Of a DNA stretch of 64,000 bases, positions 44,346 to 57,003 are shown piece by piece. The first letter of the stretch is position 1. Every line of letters begins with the position of its first letter. The stretch is taken from contig JAJOZX010000875.1 in the NCBI GenBank assembly GCA_023014485.1, positions 749,501 to 813,500 of the forward strand. The letters run 5' to 3'. A program made the position numbers and the translations under genes. The notes beneath the pieces were generated by a model. It was not told where the DNA came from and ran no database searches. It was given only the letters and a program-made list of their open reading frames with translations. The stretch comes from Bathynomus jamesi. Lineage: Eukaryota > Arthropoda > Malacostraca > Isopoda > Cirolanidae.

Positions 44346-45709
44346 TAGTGATGTGAGGCGAGAATATTCTCGTTCTCCGAGAATATTCTCCAAAATATTA
44401 TTTGCTGAGAATATTCGAGAATTTTCTTTTTTCTTAGTTTTAAAAGATTTTTAGATTGTTTTGCAGCTTTTTTGAGAATTCTATAATATTTCAGAACCTT
44501 ATGGAACTTTCTAGAATGTGTGAGAATATTCTAGAGTCTAGACGACTCCAGAACATTCTAGAATACTCCGGAATTGGGAGGAAATAGTATATAAAGGATG
44601 GCAAATTGTTTCCTTGGTTAGTTGTGGTTGTGTATAGCAAGAGCAAGTATCTACATGTGATTTCCTTGTGAATTGTGATTGTGATAATTGTCTTGTCAGA
44701 ATCAGAAATAATTTTGTCAGAATCAGAGTAAATACCAGGGTAACCAATAATTAATTTCTATATAGTTTTCAAAAAATCAAATAAATAAAAAAAAAATTTT
44801 TCAGAAAAAAACTATACTGAAAAACTGAAATTGAACACTTGATTACAAGGGATATTTTTTATTTGTTTCTAAACTGTTTTCTATGATATATTTTATTAAT
44901 TTCCATATAATTTTGAAAAAAATCAAATAAATAAAAAATGATTTTTTCATAATCATTTTTTTTATTTATTAGCTATTATACTGAAAAACTGACATTGAAT
45001 ACTTCATTACAAGGGATATTTTTTCTTTCTAAACTGTTCTGTGTGATATATTTTATTAATTTCTATATATAATTTTGAAAACTTCAAATAAAACAGTCAT
45101 GATTTTTTCCATAAAAAAGCTATGATACTGAAAAACTGAAATTGAACACATAATTACAAGGGGTATTTTTTTTATTTCCAAAGTGTCTTGCGAGATATAT
45201 TTTATTAATTTCTACATAATTTTGAAAAAATCAAATAAAAAAAATCATGATTTTTTTCATAAAAAAGCTATTATACTGAAAACCTGAAATTGAACGCTTA
45301 ATTATTACAAGGGATATTTTTATTTGTTTCTAAAGTGTTTTGTCTGATATATTTTATTAATTTCTATATAATTTTGAAAAAAAAGAAAAAAAAAAGATTT
45401 TTTTCATAAAAAGATCAAGTGATTAAATCATTTTGATTTAATCACTGCCATATCTGGTAAATACTGTACTTTGAATTGAAATAGTCTTTATACAATGATT
45501 CAATAAATTTTTTGCATTAGTTAATTTATTTATTTTTTCACTCATCCTATCATTCACTTCTGACTTAGAATTTCTCCATTTTGACAGGAACTGAAGTTAA
45601 GTTGTATCGGAATAGTTGAAAAACCCCTCACATGTTCTAAAAAAGAAAATTCTCGAAAATTTTCGAGAATATTCTCCTAAAGATTATTCCCGAGAATTTT
45701 ACAACATTA
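44346..45709. mobile_element. Non-autonomous hAT-type element with internal satellite (1.36 kb)
   Basis: The target duplication is GTTACGAT/GTCACGAT (44338-44345 and 45710-45717, one mismatch). The ends are TAGTGATGTGAG and the complement of TAATGTTGTAAA. Subterminal arms carry repeated GAGAATATTCTC palindromes. Inside, 44745-45420 holds about five tandem units of roughly 150 bp built on TATACTGAAAAACTGAAATT and ACAAGGGATATTTTT. There is no transposase. Confidence 0.8.
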
Positions 45710-45759
45710 GTCACGATATAAGATTCCTATTGCAGAGCAGCTAGAAAAAAGCCTATACT

Positions 45760-46788
45760 CAGGGTCGGCTTAAGGCCCGGTTAAACGGGCGGTTGCCCAG
45801 GGCGCAATGTACTAAGGGGCGCCAAAAAAACGAGAAAAAAATTTACTAAATGAATAAAAAGAAATCCAAAATATAAAAATCGTCTGACATGCAGTCAAAT
45901 TGTTGAAGAGTGTGTCGTAAATTTCTTACGACAAATTCTTAACAATTATAATAACATACGTCTTTGTATGTACATTCAAACAATCGCAACCATCAATTTT
46001 TCCAGCAGTAAGGCGCAAGAAAAGCCACTGAGTATTAGAGTATTGACGGAGTTCCTAATGCAGAAAATCCAGAAAGCCTGTTCAAAAATCATATGTTTAA
46101 TACTACGTAAACGCAGCCATAATTTCTTTATCAGAAGGATTCAAACAGTAACAAAATTTCAATAACTCGGGGATTTTTAAGTAACCTAAAGATTTACAGG
46201 TAAAAATTGAACTGACTTGTGCGTGTCAAAGTTTGGAGTTAAGGTATCAAGAAAGTAGCGATATTAATGGCTACGACTTACTGACTGAATTAGAGATTTC
46301 AAATGCAATATTTCCCGGAGACGTAAAGTCCCCAATATGAGCAGTTAGATTTATCAACACCAACAAGTTGCGGGATGTTAGGCCAAATCTGTGGGTTACA
46401 TTAACGATAATGCTTACAATTCCACTAACTGTGGCCACGGGAGAAAAAACTTTCGTAAGCTAAAACTGATAAAGACGTACTTAAAATCTCCCATGACGCG
46501 AGAAAAATTAAATTCTTTAGCAATTTTGTCAATTGAAAATGACCTTGTCGGAAATATAAATATGAAAAATGTTATAAAAAAACTTACAGATCTAAAGTTG
46601 AGGAAAAAATATTTTAGTTAGGAACTTAGGATAATGTACGGATTTGAATGTCTGTTGTCGCGTTTGATTTTTTTTTCCATTTATCCGTAATAAATTCTTT
46701 CCTATATTTGTAGTTTATCATCATAATGAAAAAGTTATTAAAATGGTAAAAAATCTTAAAGGAGCTGACAAACCTCGAGCCGGCCCTG
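45760..46788 (+). mobile_element. hAT element, deleted (1.03 kb)
   Basis: A perfect 8-bp duplication, CCTATACT, lies at 45752-45759 and 46789-46796. The termini are CAGGGTCGGCTTAAGG and the complement of CAGGGCCGGCTCGAGG. A transposase C-terminal fragment (46391-46621) reads FRKLKLIKTYLKSPMTREKL and NSLAILSIENDLVG, the hAT dimerisation end. It lies inside the Tc1-like element only 50 bases from the previous insertion. Confidence 0.92.
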
Positions 46789-47236
46789 CCTATACTCACC
46801 CCTGGCAACATTGTCATTCGAAAGCAGAGGGCAGCATCGATGGTCAAACATAATTCTGGTTTCTAGAACACCATAATTTTCTCGGATGAGTCTCCGTTTG
46901 CTTCATTTCTAGACAGTGGACGTCTGGGTATGGGAAATTTTCTTCGAGGCATCTGAAACCTACAGTAAATAATGGGATATTTTCTATAATGGTGTCGGGT
47001 GCAATTTGACCAGTGAACGAACAGAGCTGGTCGTCTGCACTCCGCACAGGAATGTTAATTGAACCAAAAATGTAAAGATCTTGGAGGAGGGGCTGCTGCT
47101 CATTTATTCTATTAAAACTTTACCTCTACAGCCAGCGAAGTCTACTCACGAAAGATGGTGCCCCAGCTCATTCTACGCAGCGTAGCATGACATCCATGGA
47201 ATTTAACATTTTCCATAACAAGGCCAATAGCTAGAT

Positions 47237-47955
47237 CAGGGACAGATCCAAAATTTTCGTAAGGGGAGAGGTGCTGGTAGCAAAAAAGGGGAACCATTTG
47301 AAGAAATTTGTAATATCAGTTGCTATTATCCACCCGACTACCATTTCCATCTATACATTGCGTACATCTTATTTATTCTTAAATACGTAAATACCTAAAT
47401 TCTTAAATAATAACACTTTCATAAAAAATGGTAAATAACTAAAATCTTTACATACCTGTACAGAGTGGCTACAAAGTCCCTTTGCAGTGAAATTACAGCA
47501 TATACATGTATGTTGCCCTTGTATTTCACGCAAAGGGACTTTGTGGCCACCCTGTACATGTCACTCAAACGAGGACACTTCTCTGCAGCTGTTCTCAAAA
47601 GTCGATCCTGCCTTCTTTTATTACGTACAACTGAATAGGTGTATCTTTATGATTAAAATTGCGTGTACAATGAAAAAGTAAATCGATTTATCGGTACAAA
47701 TTAATTGAATTTTAGACAATGAAAAGGTTGATTGATTTTGGAGTACAAATAAGATGAATTTTAGCTAAAATTCGATACCAATTGTTATTAATGAATCAAA
47801 AATTCGTGTAACATTGTATATTGATGGTATCATTAATTAATAAAAAGGATATAGTTTTAGGACTGTAATGGCGCCAGTACCCTTGACTTTAGGAGTACTT
47901 TGACTGAAGGGTTGGGTGTACACCCCCAACACCCCCGACTCTGGATCCGCTCCTG
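47237..47955. mobile_element. hAT-type MITE (719 bp)
   Basis: The ends are CAGGGACAGATCCAAA and the complement of CAGGAGCGGATCCAGA. It interrupts the Tc1-like transposase between the DNAPAHS region and the NPTEH motif. No clear 8-bp duplication remains. A 100-bp mariner-type MITE is nested at 47458-47557. Confidence 0.7.
47458..47557. mobile_element. 100-bp palindromic MITE
   Basis: The arms are GTACAGAGTGGCTACAAAGT and its near-complement, extending through CCCTTTGC. The whole unit folds into a hairpin. A TACAG/CTGTA end suggests a Tc1/mariner-type unit with TA targets. Confidence 0.75.
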
Positions 47956-48196
47956 CAGATATGAATCCAACAGAACACGCGTTGTACATGCTGGATAAGT
48001 TATTGAGGCAACGGCAACAAAAGCCAACATCTAGGTAAAGCCTCATCAAATCCATAAAAGAAAACTGAGCTGCAACACCTCAAATGCAGAACGTGCGTCA
48101 GTTTCACATAATGCAAAAAGGGAAAGCAAACCATTCTAGATATTTTAATTCAATAAATTTGTTATTAGTTACCGACTTTTATTATATACACACACA

Positions 48197-48593
48197 CAGG
48201 GTGTCCCTTAAGTCTGGAACCATAGGGCAAAATGATAAAAACGGCAATAAAAACGCCGAAGAGACTTTTGGGGACTGTTTGTGAAATGAGCGAGGATGGT
48301 AGCGGCTTTGTCATCGTCGGTGGATGTCCTCGGAGGTCCACTGCCTGGTTTATCTCCTATGGATCCCGTTTCCCTAAACTTTGCTACAAGTTTGCCGACA
48401 CAGCTGTGTGTTATCGGCGCGCGGTCCGGATGCAATCTGTTAAATTCCTCAGCGACCTCCCTCTGACTCCGAGTTCCTACGAGAAGAATTACCTGGATGC
48501 GTTCTTCCTTACTCAAGACATCATGGGCACTGCATAAACGGAAAAAACAAAATTACTTATTTGCCCTATGGTTCCAGACTTACGGACACCCTG
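48197..48593 (-). mobile_element. Tc1/mariner-type remnant with HTH domain (DUF4817-like)
   Basis: The inverted ends are CAGGGTGTCCCTTAAGTCTG and the complement of CAGGGTGTCCGTAAGTCTGG, continuing as GAACCATAGGGCAAA. The minus-strand frame (48516-48208) starts MSKEERIQVILLVGTRSQRE and contains VGKLVAKFRETGSIGDKPGS, a helix-turn-helix found at the N-terminus of arthropod transposases. The DDE domain is deleted and the frame runs into the terminal repeat. Confidence 0.85.
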
Positions 48594-48599
<6 letters not shown>

Positions 48600-48631
<32 letters not shown>

Positions 48632-51063
48632 CAGTACCAATTTAGGTGTACATTATATAAAAATGTATATAATTTATTTAAATTTTTCTTTAATAGTATC
48701 TTCATAGAAAAACAATGTATATAATTCTAAAATTCGCAGATGCATTATTAATTCGTTAATAATTAATCTTTATTATTGGTGCCTGATTCTTCAGTACAAA
48801 TTTGCAAATAAATGTTTAAGCATTTTTCAAGGTTATTCAAATATAAAAATGGCACCAACTTGAAATAACAACGCGATTAAAATGGTTAACTTTTAAGATA
48901 CTAAACCCCTCCAAGGCTTGTCTATTGCTATGGTTTGTGTATCAGTAATCTTATGATTAATTGATGAGGAACAGTCTCTTCCTAATGTAGGATTTAGGAT
49001 CAACTTAGCTGGCCAGCTGCCAAGGAACACGAGTTTATGACCTTGTTTCCAACTGACTCCGAGTTTACGAGTTCTTTCAAGGTGGGGGTCTGCATTCATT
49101 CAAACTATTTGGTCTATAGATCTTGTTTAATATTTCTGTTTACATCTGTGTAGACCCCTATTTAGTCATTCATTTATTTTAATTTATTTATTCATTAATT
49201 ATCAAATTAACTTCTTGATTCTACGCTGTTCGTTCAAAAGCAACGAACTCCGTTTGTTAACATTTTACAATTAGTGTTTCGCAAGTATTAATTCAGGTGA
49301 CATTCGCATGTATATATATATATATATATATATAAACAAAAACAAAGACTTACCTTATAAAGATCTTTATTTTGGCAAATGTTTTTAGAAGAAAAAAAAA
49401 AAAAAAATTAAAAATTAGGAGTCAAAAATGCAAAAGTTAGTTAATTAAAAGTTAGTTATTCGAGACTTTATTTTTATAAAAATTAGGAAGAATTTCTTCG
49501 TTTTAATAATGAACTTTCAGCGGAACCTCCGCGTTTTTAATCCGTAATTTCGATGAGTATACGTGCTTCTATTATCCACTGAGAAAATTATTTTTCCAAA
49601 ACGTTTGCTAGAATAAAAGTATTCATAAAACCTTGTTGAGATTTCTCTTACGCTCATTAAACTAATGTTCCCAACCATTCAGTTATATATATATATATTC
49701 TTTTGTATCACCTTGTGTATATATACACACACACTAAGTACTGTAGGTCGGTAGAGATAGATTTTATGAGTGTACCGATTCATTGGTAATTGGCATTTTG
49801 AGCAAGTAATCGGCTCCGTTTATCTGATGAATTTTAAAAGAAATTTTATCATTTGAGTGACCAAAATTGAAAAGTGATTATATATATTATATGGGATACC
49901 TTTTTCAATATCATTCAACAAATTTTTTATCACTTTTTCAGCTTATATTTGGTATATCGAGAGATGGGGCCACCAGCTTGATCTACATGTGAAGAAAGAC
50001 CAACTCACGGAACTACTACGAGATTATTATTATAATTAATAACTATAACATATATATATATATATATGAACTAAAAATAAACTTTAATATATCGGACTTT
50101 AACCTTCAGGAGTTATCGGTATAAACCTATAATGTATTCTTTAAAAAAAAAAGGCTTTTTAAAGCCTGCAAATATAGGTAGAATTTTTTTTTTTTTTATG
50201 AATACTTGAGGTTAATCTTTAAATTTAAACCCTTAAATTTCAATGAAAGGTCATTAACTGCTCTTCATTGTCTGGGCAAAATTTTTTTCTTCTTGTTGGC
50301 CCATAGACGTTTCCGTCTGTGTTGAAAAATGTTTCACTTTCTACGGATGATGGAGGAGGCGAGATGTTTTTTGATGCCACTTCACTTAACCCTTTAAGGA
50401 CTGAAGGTACAAATTGCTAACGTTTCAAATACAAGCATCCATAACTTAACCCTACAAAAAATTCAGGGCTTAAAGGGTTAAAATGTTATAATTGTTCTCA
50501 GTTATTTCTTCATCACAACAATTGTTGTCAGTTTTGGTAAAGTCAACAATTCAAAAACTACTAATGCTCAAATGATGTCATATTATCTAGCAAACTTAGA
50601 AATATCTTTAGTGCTGTTTAAAAAAGCCATTTACCTACTTATACTTGACCATAAAGGTTTGAAATATAACCTAAATACGACTGTAGCATCGTATATCAAT
50701 GTGCCATCGATATGTGTGGTCAACTTTGGTTATTTTTGGTGTGCAGTATGGTTTCTAAGTTTCACATAGTCACAAATGCTAGAGTTTTGATTGTGAATGC
50801 GTGTGTTTTCCCTCCTTTTTGATAATTTTGATTACTTCGTAATGTAAATAGTGTGTAATTCAAATTATTCGAAATGTTATATGTGACCCAAACTTTCTGT
50901 ATATTTTGATATGATAGATATATTAAATTGTCATTACTTTGAATAATTAAGTCTTGTACCTATAACAACACAACCTTTTATCTGAGCTTATAGGAAGATA
51001 TTAAGAATTTCAATTAACTTAATTTTATGTAATCATAATCAGTAGGCCTATCCAAATTTCAAC
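48600..51063. other. AT-rich interval without recognised genes
   Basis: It contains (TA)n at 48597-48628 and 49310-49334. A small palindrome pairs TTAACCCTTTAAGGACTGAA with CAGGGCTTAAAGGGTTAA (50387-50480). The interval ends in a splice-acceptor-like TTTCTTTTGTTCAG at 51080 before the next gene. Confidence 0.6.
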
Positions 51064-51080
51064 GACATTTCTTTTGTTCA

Positions 51081-53516
51081 GAGGATGAGTCAGAAAGAAA
51101 TCAGAACCCGAAGCAAATCAAGTTGTCACCTAAGTCATTTGGTGGGGACTGGGAGGGAACTTCCCCCTGCTGAGCTGCCCATACCCAGAGATTTGCTGAG
51201 GAGAGAGATGAGTGAGGAAGACAGGAGGAATTACCCAGTTAATGACCTGATTAACAACGGCATTGTTCCAGGGCTAATGGCTCAGTGGAGAAAGGCCAAC
51301 GCTCTATTCACAGGAACTGTAATCAACACTGAGGTCAGGATCAGGGCTAAAGTGAAGGCACTGTGGGATGAGGTAGTGAAGGTGTCCAATAGTCCATTGA
51401 CAATGTGAAGCTAGAGGTCAAAGATAGGTTCATAATGAAACTGGACAAATTGGTGGACATCCTGACCTGTCACTGTGTGATCAGGAGCTGTAGTGAGCTT
51501 GGGTGCAACCCTGTCCGCAACAGTGAGGTTCACATTGGCTGCAGCTGCAGGAGCGAGCAGAAGATACCAGTGCAGGAGCTTACCTTCATTAAAGGTCAGA
51601 GAGAAAAAGTGGGAAGTGTGGGGGCACACCAGATGGGTCTAGCTGATCATCCTGAGACCAGGAGACAGGAAGCAGTGCTGCAGAGACAGGAGCAGAGAAG
51701 GAAGGCCGAGGAAAAGAGGAGGAGGAAGGCAGAGGAGTCAATCAAGAAAGAAGAGGAGTTGAGGAAGGAGTCACTGCTGGAGATGGAGTTGGAGGAGACT
51801 GGAGATATAGTGGAGGAGGCAGGGAGGAGAGAGGAGGACGAAGACTTCATACCAGAGGCTGCGACAACTTTTTCCTTGCCTGTGGCTAAGAAGAAGAAAT
51901 ACAACACTGAAGATATCACCAACATAGCTCTGGCTAGCTTGAGACATCACACTGGGCTGAGAGAGACTGCAGAGATTGCCACTGCTGCCTGGATTGATGC
52001 TGGTCTTATCAGAGTTTGACACAACACTTGTGGTTGACCACAAGAAGGTGAGGAGGGCTCAGGAAAAACTTACTAAGGAGCTGGTCAAGAAGTTTGATGA
52101 AGAGATTAGGGAAAATGGCATCACCTGTATCTTCTTTGATGGGAAAAGAGAGGACACCAAAGTGATGATGGAAGCCGAGGGCAGTGACAGGCAGTTTCCT
52201 GGCCTCATTAAGGAAGAACACTACACAGTGTACAATGAACCAGGTGGGAAATATTTGTGGCATTTTGTACCAAAGGAAGCTGCAGAGGAGAGAAGTCATG
52301 CTGGGGTCATTGCTGATCATCTGGTGAACTGGCTGAGAGAGAGAGAGAGAGAAGCAGACCAGACCCTTTTGGCCAGAGGAGGTGACAGTACTAATGTGAA
52401 TACTGGCTGGGAGGGAGGAGTAATGCATTATGTGGAGGCCAAGCTTAGCAGGAAGTTGGTGTGGATTGTCTGTGACTTGTACACTGGGGAGCTGAGTCTC
52501 AGACACCTGGTGAGTGTACTGGATGGCAAGACATTGAGCAACAACAAGTGGTCTGGGCCCCTAGGGAAGATGTTAGACACTGCCAGTGAGCTGGAGATGA
52601 ACCCAAACTTCACGAGGATCACTGTTGGTCCTCCTCTGCTCCATCTCAGTCAGGAGGTAGTCAAGGACCTCAGCACAGACCAATCATAAAGCTACAGAAT
52701 CATCACTGCCATCAGATCGGGAGAGGTACCTCAGAGTCTAGCTCTCCTGGAGATTGGGCCAGTCTGTCACAGTAGGTGGGTCACCACGGCTCTAAGGTTC
52801 TGCAGATTGTGGATTTCCAAACATGGGCTGAAGGGTAGGAACCTGAAGGATCTGAGGATAATTGTGGAATTCATAGTGGGAGTCTACATGCCAAACTGGT
52901 TCAACATCAAGTTAAATCACAGCTGGGTGGAGGGTCCCAGGCATGTACTGTACCAGCTGGAGCTGCCCAGAAGTCAGGAGGAGGAGGTGATAGGAATAGT
53001 GATGCCTGCAGTGAAGAGATCAGCCTGGTATGCACACTCTGAGGCTGTGCTCCAGGCCATGCTGTGCAGTGAGGTAGAGGAAGAGAGGAGGGAGGCAGTG
53101 AAGAGGATACTGGAAATCAGAGGTGAAGGAGATGAGGACACACAGGTAGGAGACTGCAGTATCAGACCCAGGAAGACTCCTGACATCAACCCAGATGCCA
53201 CTAAACTCTCGGAGCTTATTGACTGGAACTCTGGCGTGACTGAGTCTCCTCTGACCTGCTCCCTCACCACTGCTGCAATCAAGAAGTTTCTGGATAGACC
53301 AATGGAAGTTCCTGTATGGCCCTCACACACACAGTCAGTAGAGAGGTGTGTAAGGATGAAAACTGAAGCAGCACAACATGTTTACTCACAAGAGAGGAGG
53401 GCGTACATCAGTGGCCAGGTGGCCAGTAGGGAGCTCATGTCCAGGAACAAGAGCAAGGCAGACATGGCATCCTTGGCAAAGTTCAAGAAACCTATCTATA
53501 TTTCTAAGTTTTAATA
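51081..53516 (+). pseudogene. DDE-type transposase-like gene (WDGK/NTG family), three breaks
   Basis: The exon starts after an acceptor at 51080. Frames 51085-51408 and 51405-52019 are joined by a frameshift, a second shift lies near 51990-52010, and a single TAA (52687-52689) precedes the last open part, which ends at 53514. The N-terminal helical region ends FTGTVINTEVRIRAKVKALW. A Cys/His segment, KLDKLVDILTCHC and HIGCSC, and a charged coiled coil (RQEQRRKAEEKRRRKAEES) follow. The catalytic-type motifs are IFFDGKRED and GDSTNVNTGWEGG, followed by LVWIVCDLYTGELSLRHL. It is about 800 codons in all. GC is higher than in the flanks. The polyadenylation signal AATAAA is near 53578. Confidence 0.65.
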
Positions 53517-54705
53517 TTGAAATACAATCAAAATGTCTTTAATTGTATGTAATGCATGTAAAATGTAGTTATATACAATAAAAAAAATACTTGCAAAAAT
53601 TGCTGATTTTTCGTAAACTTCAACTTCAAATATAAGTAGCTAGGAGTGGTCAAATCTGGATTTTAAAGCCATATTTCGATTTAGTACATAAAAATGCATC
53701 ATTTGGTCACTAGTAGTCTTTGAATATCTAAAGATTTCACTTTGCTCCCTAAAATTGACACACCCTATCACAGCATACAACACACTAAAATAATCGTTTA
53801 AATCTGTACAAAACTGTTTTTTAAATTTTTTGGCGAATCTCTATACCAAGCCTACAACTCCTTTTTCTCATATACCTTCTTTTTCTGGGGTGGAACGAGC
53901 TTCTACAGCTGACTGCAGTATTTCCTCGTAACACTTGCTTTCATTTTCAAATTCAATCTTATAATTTTTCTTGATGCTTCACTTCTATTGAAGTATCTGA
54001 TAGGAAACTGTAGTACTTACATTTTGAACGTCTACAGATTTTCTGTTTCGTCAATAATCTACTCCGTAACTATTTCTTCAGACATTTCTGTGAATTTTTT
54101 ATGACTCGTGAGTTCAAGAATGTTGAGATGCACGTAGTTTTATTATGCATATAACTACCAAGCCTTCTTATCAACCGAGTTGCACATTTCTTCCACAGTG
54201 ATTAATATACCACTAAACTGTTTATTATTTAAAGGGTTTGAAAGAAACGGTTTAAGAATTGTAATTGTTGGGATAATGATAGATACTATTACTTTCCTTT
54301 AATTTGTACAGCAGTAGTTGTAGGTACATCAGTAGGTACAGGTAAGTACAGCAGTAGTTGTACAAGTTTTTCAACGATACTTTACTGATAATGAGTAAGC
54401 TCAGAAAGCGAATGATATGTTGCATATGCAGCAATAGATTTTTTCTTTTCTAATATTCCTTCCAGCATATCGAAGTACGGACACTTTGGATCATTTTATG
54501 CTTTCCAACTACAAGCTGTTCCTGTATGTTTAATGTGAACTTCAGAGAAAGGGAGAACTCTGAGGACTGCTCTTTGTAGTTCAAACTCTTCTTCAACCAG
54601 TGACCTGTTAAATATGGTATATGGACTCGCAGTCCATATACCACTTATTAATAATGTCAAACTTTTGTAACAAGATTTTGAACTTTGTTAATGGAGACTA
54701 TTATA
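53517..54705. other. Interval with a possible decayed frame
   Basis: The minus strand near 53860-53980 reads KIEFENESKCYEEILQSAVE, and 54644-54450 is an open frame (MVYGLRVHIPYLTGHWLKKS). Both look like remains of a gene that I cannot name. A short direct repeat, TACAGCAGTAGTTGTA, lies at about 54308 and 54347. Confidence 0.35.
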
Positions 54706-56058
54706 CTAGGAGCACTCAATATATTTTGCCCCACCCTTTTTTCTTAGCTAAATAATAGGCCATAGGGCTGAAATGTCTTTTGGGTCGTAAGTTTGAACTT
54801 TCTGCGCTTCACATAACCACACAACCGGATTTTTCCAGTTTGAACCTCTCCTCTCTCCTCCTTGTATAAAACCGCTTTTAAACGCCCTTGTATAAAACCG
54901 ATGGTTAACGCAGTTTCAAAAATGACGTCTGACAGTGATGTGCGTCGTAAACAGAGAGCTGTTATCGAGTTCTTAACTGCAGAGAAGGAAACAGTTGGAA
55001 ATATTCACAAACTTCTACAAAACGCTTACAGAGATGCTGTTGTTGATCGAAGCAGAGTTGGACGCTGGTTTAAACGTGAGAGATCATCGAAGAGAGGGAG
55101 AGCCAGCCTCGATGATGATCCACGCAGCGGTCGCCCGGCACGGCTGTCATATCTCACACTGTGCAACGTGCTAACAGCATCATTCGATCAAATCGGCGCG
55201 TCACATACAAGGAGCTATCACTGAAGCTAGGAATTAGTGAAGGAAGTGTGAATACGATAATTCAGCAACTGGGATACTCAAAAGTGTGTTCACGGTTTGT
55301 TCCTCGACAAATGACTGAAGATCACAAAGCCCACAGAAAAGGAATTAAATTGCTTCCGAGTCGTTGGTTCGATACGAGACAGAAGGGTATGACTTCCTTT
55401 CACGAATTGTGACTGGGGATGAGACTTGGGTACACCACTTTGAACGTGAAACAAAACGCTAATCCATGGAGTGGCATCACGCAGACTCCAAACGCAAGAA
55501 AAAGTTCAAAATGGCTCCCTCTGCAGGAAAGGTTATGGCCACCATCTTCTGGGATATGAAATGGGTGATTCTGGTGGACATTATGAAGAAATGATAAACA
55601 ATCAACTCAGAGGCATATATTGCTACCCTACAGAGGCTCCAGGGACGTATAAAGCGAGTTCGACCGGAGAGAAAACTGGAAGACGTCCTTCTTTTGTACG
55701 ATAACGCAAGACCACACAACAGTTTGCAAACAAGAGAGGCCACCACAAAAATGCGCTTGACTGTGTTACCCCACCCTCCATACAGCCCTGATCTGGCACC
55801 TTCAGACTTCCACATGTTTGGGCCAATGAAGGATGCTATTCGTGGAGAAAGTTCCAGCGGAACCCAGCGGACTTTCACCAGCAAGGAATAAAGGCCCTTG
55901 TTTCGAGGTGGAGGAAGGCCATAGAAAAGGATAGACTATGTGGAAGAATAAAAATTTGTAAAAAAGGTATGTAACTACTTGTGTATAAAATTTCTGGAAC
56001 TTACAAGGAAACTTGGAAAGAAAAAAAAAGTGGGGTAAAATATATTGAGTGGCCCTCG
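54706..56058 (+). mobile_element. Second mariner element (1.35 kb), full length but frameshifted
   Basis: TA lies on both sides (54704-54705 and 56059-56060). The terminal inverted repeats share ACTCAATATATTTT.CCCCAC. The transposase starts near 54901 (MVNAVSKMTSDSDVRRKQRA). HTH pieces include VVDRSRVGRWFKRE and SLKLGISEGSVNTIIQQLG. The catalytic region reads VTGDETWVHHFERE (near 55410), LLYDNARPHNS (near 55695) and HPPYSPDLAPSDFHMFG (near 55770). At least three frameshifts or stops separate these pieces. It belongs to a different lineage from the mariner that holds P2. Confidence 0.9.
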
Positions 56059-56226
56059 TACATATACCGTCAGTGAATTAGGTCTTTCTTGCATACGTTT
56101 TTTGCTCAAAATATTTTCTCCAGTTTCTGTCCCACGAGAATATTTTTGTTTCACGTGATTGAGCATATTTGTAGCTGCGAAAGTTATCCATATTTTGTCA
56201 TCTGAATATTTCATTTTTGCCCAAAT

Positions 56227-56265
<39 letters not shown>

Positions 56266-56429
56266 CACAGTGCACATCTCTGCATAAACGAGGTACCGAC
56301 TTTTTTTTTTTAAATTCGAATATCTAAAAAACTTTTTAACCAAACTTAAATTTAATACAACAACCTTAGTACCACCGAACTGAGAAGTGCGTGATAAGGG
56401 TTTCGGACGCAGTTGAATTCGAAGGGTGG

Positions 56430-56680
56430 GTCTGTTAAATCATTAGTAATGTGGTATTCGCCAATCTAACCTAACGTAACCAGACCCTAACTAACCTAAC
56501 CTAGTGTAACCTAATCAGGACCAACATATTTCTTTTTCCAACAGTAAAAATGTTTACATTTTTTATATAAATTTGTTAATGTTCCGAGGTATCAAAGGTG
56601 TTACCTAACAAAAAAAAAAATTACCCTACTACATCTGTGTATTATCACACACAACCTCACTTATTCCCAGTTGCCTACGC
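56430..56680 (-). repeat. Dispersed repeat, copy 2 (inverse of 35686-35915)
   Basis: Read on the minus strand, it gives AATAAGTGAGGT, CAGATGTAGTAGGGTAAT, CTCGGAACATTAACAAAT, AAACATTTTTACTG and GGTTAGGTTAG in the same order as copy 1. No coding frame is seen. Confidence 0.55.
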
Positions 56681-57003
56681 GCGCTTGCGCACACGCGCAC
56701 ACTTATTTTTATCAGCTAAAAGACAGGTTTTTGAAGAAGTTACGTTGTCTGTTTAATTACAATTGTTAACATTCGCACATGTTAGTAGATTACCCTCGTA
56801 AATTACTGTAAATATTAGTCCATTACGCGAATAAATTACCTCCAAATAAACACTCTTTGAGAATGTTTGTCAAATATCGTAACGAAGCATTATTATGCCT
56901 TTCCAACTTAAAATAATTCTGTTTTAGGGTCTATGAACAATTGTAACTTATGGTAACATCAAAGATCATCGTTTACCTAAATGATATACACACAATCTTC
57001 ATA

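Larger units (their letters stand above)
43453..48175 (+). mobile_element. Tc1-like element broken by three nested insertions
   Basis: It begins TGGCGTTCAAAATTATAGAA. The transposase starts at about 43828 (MALAKEITYENRLKI) with an early stop. Coding pieces appear at 43828-44345, 45710-45759, 46789-47236 and 47956-48120. They include FSDESPFASFLDSGR (near 46890), the DNAPAHS-like region near 47160, and DMNPTEHALYMLDKLLRQR (near 47960). The three gaps are hAT-type insertions at 44346-45709, 45760-46788 and 47237-47955. The right terminal repeat is not recognisable. Confidence 0.8.

Noticed and set aside
51647..52506. Minus-strand frames rich in serine and leucine
   Set aside because: They are the antisense of the charged coiled coil and catalytic region of the 51.1 kb transposase-like gene.
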